Below, piece by piece: positions 33,184 through 35,571 of a stretch of 35,571 nucleotides of DNA. Position numbers and translations under genes: made by a program. A model generated the notes under the pieces. That model had not been told where the DNA came from. It made no database searches and saw only the letters and a list, made by a program, of their open reading frames with translations. The DNA is from Lachnospiraceae bacterium UBA1766 (GTDB lineage: Bacteria > Bacillota > Clostridia > Lachnospirales > Lachnospiraceae). Location of the stretch: the NCBI GenBank assembly GCA_002314715.1, contig DCGY01000076.1, positions 1 through 35,571 on the forward strand, read 5' to 3'. How positions within the stretch are numbered: the first letter of the stretch is position 1; each line of letters starts with the position of its first letter.

Positions 33184-35178
33184 TTAGAATAATTTTCCGG
33201 TGGAATCCGAAACAGTTGCAAAGGGTCCCGGAATGACTTCTGTACCACGATGCTCTCCGAAGTAGTCTCGGTTAAATACGATGGGAGTTCCGTCGGGATT
33301 CTCGAAATACTGTTCCGGCTCAAAAGCCTTCCCAAGTACTTCGGTAGTAATCATGCGGTCTCGAAACTGATTGAGGTAATCGTAAATATTGGTATCCAGG
33401 GTGATACCATATTCGGTTTCGGATAGATTTACATAAGCGTCTTTACTGTTTAAATCCTCTAAGCCGTTTACTTCGTTCCTGGTCAGTGTGGCACCGGCCA
33501 GGTAGAGATTTCCTTCGCTCCAGACCGGCAGATGCTTTTGGTTGTGAACCGGATCCAAAGCACCCATATCAGCCGGCTTTGAGAAATCAAATTGGGCAAT
33601 CCACTCATCGTAAGTGGGATATTCGTCAAATTGAGCGGTACCGACCTGCCTGCACTCACTGTCGAAGCCGTCATCGTAGTCATGCAGGGTTACGAAATCC
33701 TCGGAAGGCCATTTCTGAACGAAAATATTGTTGTAGAAACGATCGTCTCCGTGTAGGAAGGTCATAAAGCCCATTACCTCTGTACGATGAGGAATGTGAT
33801 ATGGTGTATATCTGGGAGCGGTTCCGCCACCGACACAGGTAAAGGAGCCGCAAATCAAATTGTGTACCATGGCAACTCCCTGTGTGGCAAAACGAAGAGA
33901 GACATCGGATAACAGAATATTATTATCAATTAAGGTGGGACCGTGACTTACCTCAACGAAAATATCCTGACACATCATGCCACCCTTTAACTGTTTTGCA
34001 AAAGCAGGGCGCTGATTGTCGTGAAGAAGATTCTGGGTGAGTCGGGTACCCTGGGCTTCCCAGTCACACCAAATTCCCATGGTACAGTGGTGAATATGGT
34101 TACGACGCATAGTGACATCGATAGCGGCATGCATTTTGATTCCTGCAATCTCCGCACCGCCCAGTTCCATCATGTTATTGATATGGTGAATGTGGTTATC
34201 CTCAATAATACTGAAGACGCCACCCATTCTTCCGATAATACCACCCTGTTCGCAATTGTGGATATTACAACGACGAACGATATGGCTTCCCACATTTTCC
34301 TTTAACCAACCATGGTACTGTCCGCGACATACCGCATCCCGTTCCATCTGTGTGGGACTTTTTACATACTTATAAGTAAAATAATGATCGTTATCGGGGT
34401 CCAAATATTTTCCCAAGGAAATGCCTGCGCATTTGCTGTTGGAGATTTCGCAATCTTCGATGATCCAGCCTTTACTCCAATGAGGTCCGATCATACCATC
34501 CTGATAGGCTGCAGGAGGAGCCCAGGTGGTCGCTGCCTTTGTAATTCGGAAACCGGAAACTGTAATGTATCCTACACCGGTTTTGTCCGGCATGAAACAT
34601 TCTCTTCTTACATTAATCTCTACGTTTTCTTCGTTTGGATTCTTACCTTGGAAATTTGCGTATAAAACCGTTTCGTCTGTTTCCGGATCTTGTTCGGTAT
34701 ACCACTTATACACGGAATCTTCCGGTACCCAGCTGCATTCATAAACATCGGCTTTGATACATTCCTCAACAGAAGAGACCTCGTACATTGCTTTATCATT
34801 TAAATAAACGCATCCGGTATGCTTGTCGGCCTTTGCAAAATACCAGTCACCATAGACCAGGGTGGTGTAGGGATTGTAGGTTGCGAAAATACTGTTTGCC
34901 ACACGGGCGGTCCAAACATTATCTTTATACAAAGTCCAGGACTTTAACACTTCGGCACCGGTAATCACTGCTCCAAGGGGCTCGACGGATACATAAGTAA
35001 TGCGGTTGTCCTCCGTGCCGGCAAATATAGGATTTACGTATTCCCGATAGATACCGGGTAATACATGGACGGAATCGCCGGGTTGTGCAATCTTTGCCGC
35101 TTCGTTAATGGAACGGAAGGGGAAGGCCTTTGAACCATTTCCGTCTTTTTCGGCTTGTACATTCACATAGAAAATCAT
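33184..35178 (-). CDS. GH120 beta-xylosidase
   Basis: Predicted to release xylose from xylo-oligosaccharides in the cytoplasm. The 664-residue right-handed beta-helix protein follows the GH120 enzyme XylC of Thermoanaerobacterium closely as I recall it (YANFQGKNPNEENVEINVRREC, WAPPAAYQDGMIGPHWSKGW split across the domain). Asp372 in CDWEAQGTR and Glu409 in DIFVEVSHG match the XylC nucleophile and acid/base. The two are 37 residues apart against 23 in XylC, because about 14 residues (around RPAFAKQLKGGMMCQ) are inserted between them. There are about 15 cysteines and no signal peptide. The ATG at 35178 has AAAGGAG 8 bases upstream; an ATG six codons earlier overlaps that site. Confidence 0.88.
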   Translation of the reverse strand: MIFYVNVQAEKDGNGSKAFPFRSINEAAKIAQPGDSVHVLPGIYREYVNPIFAGTEDNRITYVSVEPLGAVITGAEVLKSWTLYKDNVWTARVANSIFATYNPYTTLVYGDWYFAKADKHTGCVYLNDKAMYEVSSVEECIKADVYECSWVPEDSVYKWYTEQDPETDETVLYANFQGKNPNEENVEINVRRECFMPDKTGVGYITVSGFRITKAATTWAPPAAYQDGMIGPHWSKGWIIEDCEISNSKCAGISLGKYLDPDNDHYFTYKYVKSPTQMERDAVCRGQYHGWLKENVGSHIVRRCNIHNCEQGGIIGRMGGVFSIIEDNHIHHINNMMELGGAEIAGIKMHAAIDVTMRRNHIHHCTMGIWCDWEAQGTRLTQNLLHDNQRPAFAKQLKGGMMCQDIFVEVSHGPTLIDNNILLSDVSLRFATQGVAMVHNLICGSFTCVGGGTAPRYTPYHIPHRTEVMGFMTFLHGDDRFYNNIFVQKWPSEDFVTLHDYDDGFDSECRQVGTAQFDEYPTYDEWIAQFDFSKPADMGALDPVHNQKHLPVWSEGNLYLAGATLTRNEVNGLEDLNSKDAYVNLSETEYGITLDTNIYDYLNQFRDRMITTEVLGKAFEPEQYFENPDGTPIVFNRDYFGEHRGTEVIPGPFATVSDSTGKLF

Positions 35179-35186
35179 TTTTGAAG

Positions 35187-35193
35187 CTCCTTT
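35187..35193 (-). promoter_or_regulatory. Shine-Dalgarno site that fixes the GH120 start
   Basis: AAAGGAG on the minus strand, 8 bases before the ATG at 35178. The upstream in-frame ATG (35196) would place this site inside the coding sequence. Confidence 0.75.
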
Positions 35194-35211
35194 CATTTTT
35201 ATACTTTACAG

Positions 35212-35233
35212 ATGCAATACGATCGAATGCAAT
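35212..35233. repeat. Direct repeat of ATGCAAT around CGATCG upstream of the GH120 gene
   Basis: ATGCAAT at 35212-35218 and 35227-35233 is repeated with a 15-base period and flanks the palindrome CGATCG (35220-35225). Its place in the 277-base gap upstream of the GH120 gene suggests a regulator site, but no convincing minus-strand promoter was found beside it. Confidence 0.5.
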
Positions 35234-35396
35234 GAATAAAAAAAGTGCATTTTCAAGCCTTGCGTTTGTTCTGAAATGTCATAAATAATTTTAATATAGT
35301 TATTGACATTTGGCTAGGGAAAATGATATAAACATAAAGTCGCTTTTGTTTAATTGTTTGAGCTTTTGAAAAAATTAGAAAAATTAAAAAAAGCGG

Positions 35397-35425
35397 TTGA
35401 CAAACAAAACCAGATTTGATAGAAT
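35397..35425 (+). promoter_or_regulatory. Promoter of tRNA-Ser
   Basis: TTGACA (35397-35402, perfect) and TAGAAT (35420-35425) with a 17-base spacer, about 30 bases before the tRNA. Confidence 0.75.
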
Positions 35426-35455
35426 CATTTTTGCCGTTGAAAAACGGAAGGATAT

Positions 35456-35541
35456 GGAGAGGTATCGAAGTGGTCATAACGAGGCGGTCTTGAAAACCGT
35501 TTGACTTCACGGTCACGTGGGTTCGAATACCACCCTCTCCG
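35456..35541 (+). tRNA. tRNA-Ser (anticodon TGA)
   Basis: An 86-base class II tRNA. The seven-base acceptor stem GGAGAGG pairs with CCTCTCC, the discriminator is G, the anticodon stem GCGGT/ACCGT encloses loop CTTGAAA with TGA in the middle, a long variable arm follows, and the T-loop GTTCGAATAC is typical. It reads UCA and, by wobble, other UCN serine codons. CCA is not encoded. Confidence 0.97.
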
Positions 35542-35550
35542 GTAATTAAA

Positions 35551-35571
35551 CCCGAAGCGACATGCTTCGGG
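35551..35571 (+). terminator. Terminator hairpin after tRNA-Ser, cut by the window end
   Basis: CCCGAAGC (35551-35558) pairs perfectly with GCTTCGGG (35564-35571) around GACAT. The T-run would lie just beyond the window. Confidence 0.7.

Noticed and set aside
35253..35516. Open frame of 87 codons on the minus strand over the tRNA region
   Set aside because: It overlaps tRNA-Ser and its promoter and is AT-rich with no Shine-Dalgarno site.
35456..35571. tRNA-Ser as an integration site of a mobile element
   Set aside because: No integrase, direct repeat of the tRNA 3' end or phage gene is visible in the window.

Overview
The window reads as a fibre-degrading, butyrate-forming member of the Clostridia, most likely Lachnospiraceae. 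Indicators are the phosphotransbutyrylase/butyrate kinase pair, clostridial-type promoters and Shine-Dalgarno sites, an FMN-riboswitch-controlled RibU, a DUF2975/YozG-type operon, and cytoplasmic plant-glycan glycosidases. Placement is by gene content only and species is not assigned. Most of the window is ordinary chromosomal core. No insertion sequence, prophage or CRISPR array is visible.

Layout. (1) 98-2319: a polyphosphate:AMP phosphotransferase (two-domain PPK2) followed by a HAD phosphatase. (2) 2469-6081: ptb-buk, the terminal ATP-yielding steps of butyrate formation, then a HerA/DUF853 ATPase, converging on a minus-strand HD-GYP protein (6129-7262). (3) 7394-11260: secA, then prfB, whose first 25 codons lie upstream of an in-frame TGA and need a programmed +1 frameshift. 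(4) 11337-12958, minus strand: a three-gene operon of unknown role (DUF4190-like membrane protein, a small HExxH putative zinc peptidase, a DUF975-like membrane protein), divergent from tex (13099-15462). (5) 15591-18388: a self-contained membrane operon (DUF2975, YozG-like repressor, DUF4173-like, lipoprotein). (6) 18449-25371: a divergent glycan locus with a YicI-type GH31 alpha-xylosidase on the minus strand and a GH74 xyloglucanase directly abutting a second GH31 on the plus strand; then an SDR dehydrogenase. (7) 26368-27286: FMN riboswitch, attenuator terminator and ribU. (8) 27361-33084: a YcxB-like protein and a tRNA-modification/maturation cluster (tsaE, tsaB, rimI, RNase Z, an uncharacterised membrane-anchored protein, tsaD) ending in ispD. 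(9) 33184-35178, minus strand: a GH120 beta-xylosidase; then tRNA-Ser(TGA) at the right edge.

How the genes fit together. The four glycosidases lack signal peptides and are rich in cysteine, so they probably act in the cytoplasm on imported xyloglucan and xylan oligosaccharides: GH74 cuts the glucan backbone, the GH31 enzymes remove alpha-xylosyl side groups, and GH120 cleaves xylo-oligosaccharides. No transporter or sugar regulator is in view. Fermentation of the released sugars could feed the Ptb-Buk route.

The less explained parts are the apparently cytoplasmic GH74, the DUF4190/peptidase/DUF975 operon, a consensus promoter that runs straight into a terminator before the YcxB-like gene, and several inverted or tandem repeats at promoters. 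All coordinates, motifs and spacings were read by eye; family names come from recognised motifs, not from a database search.
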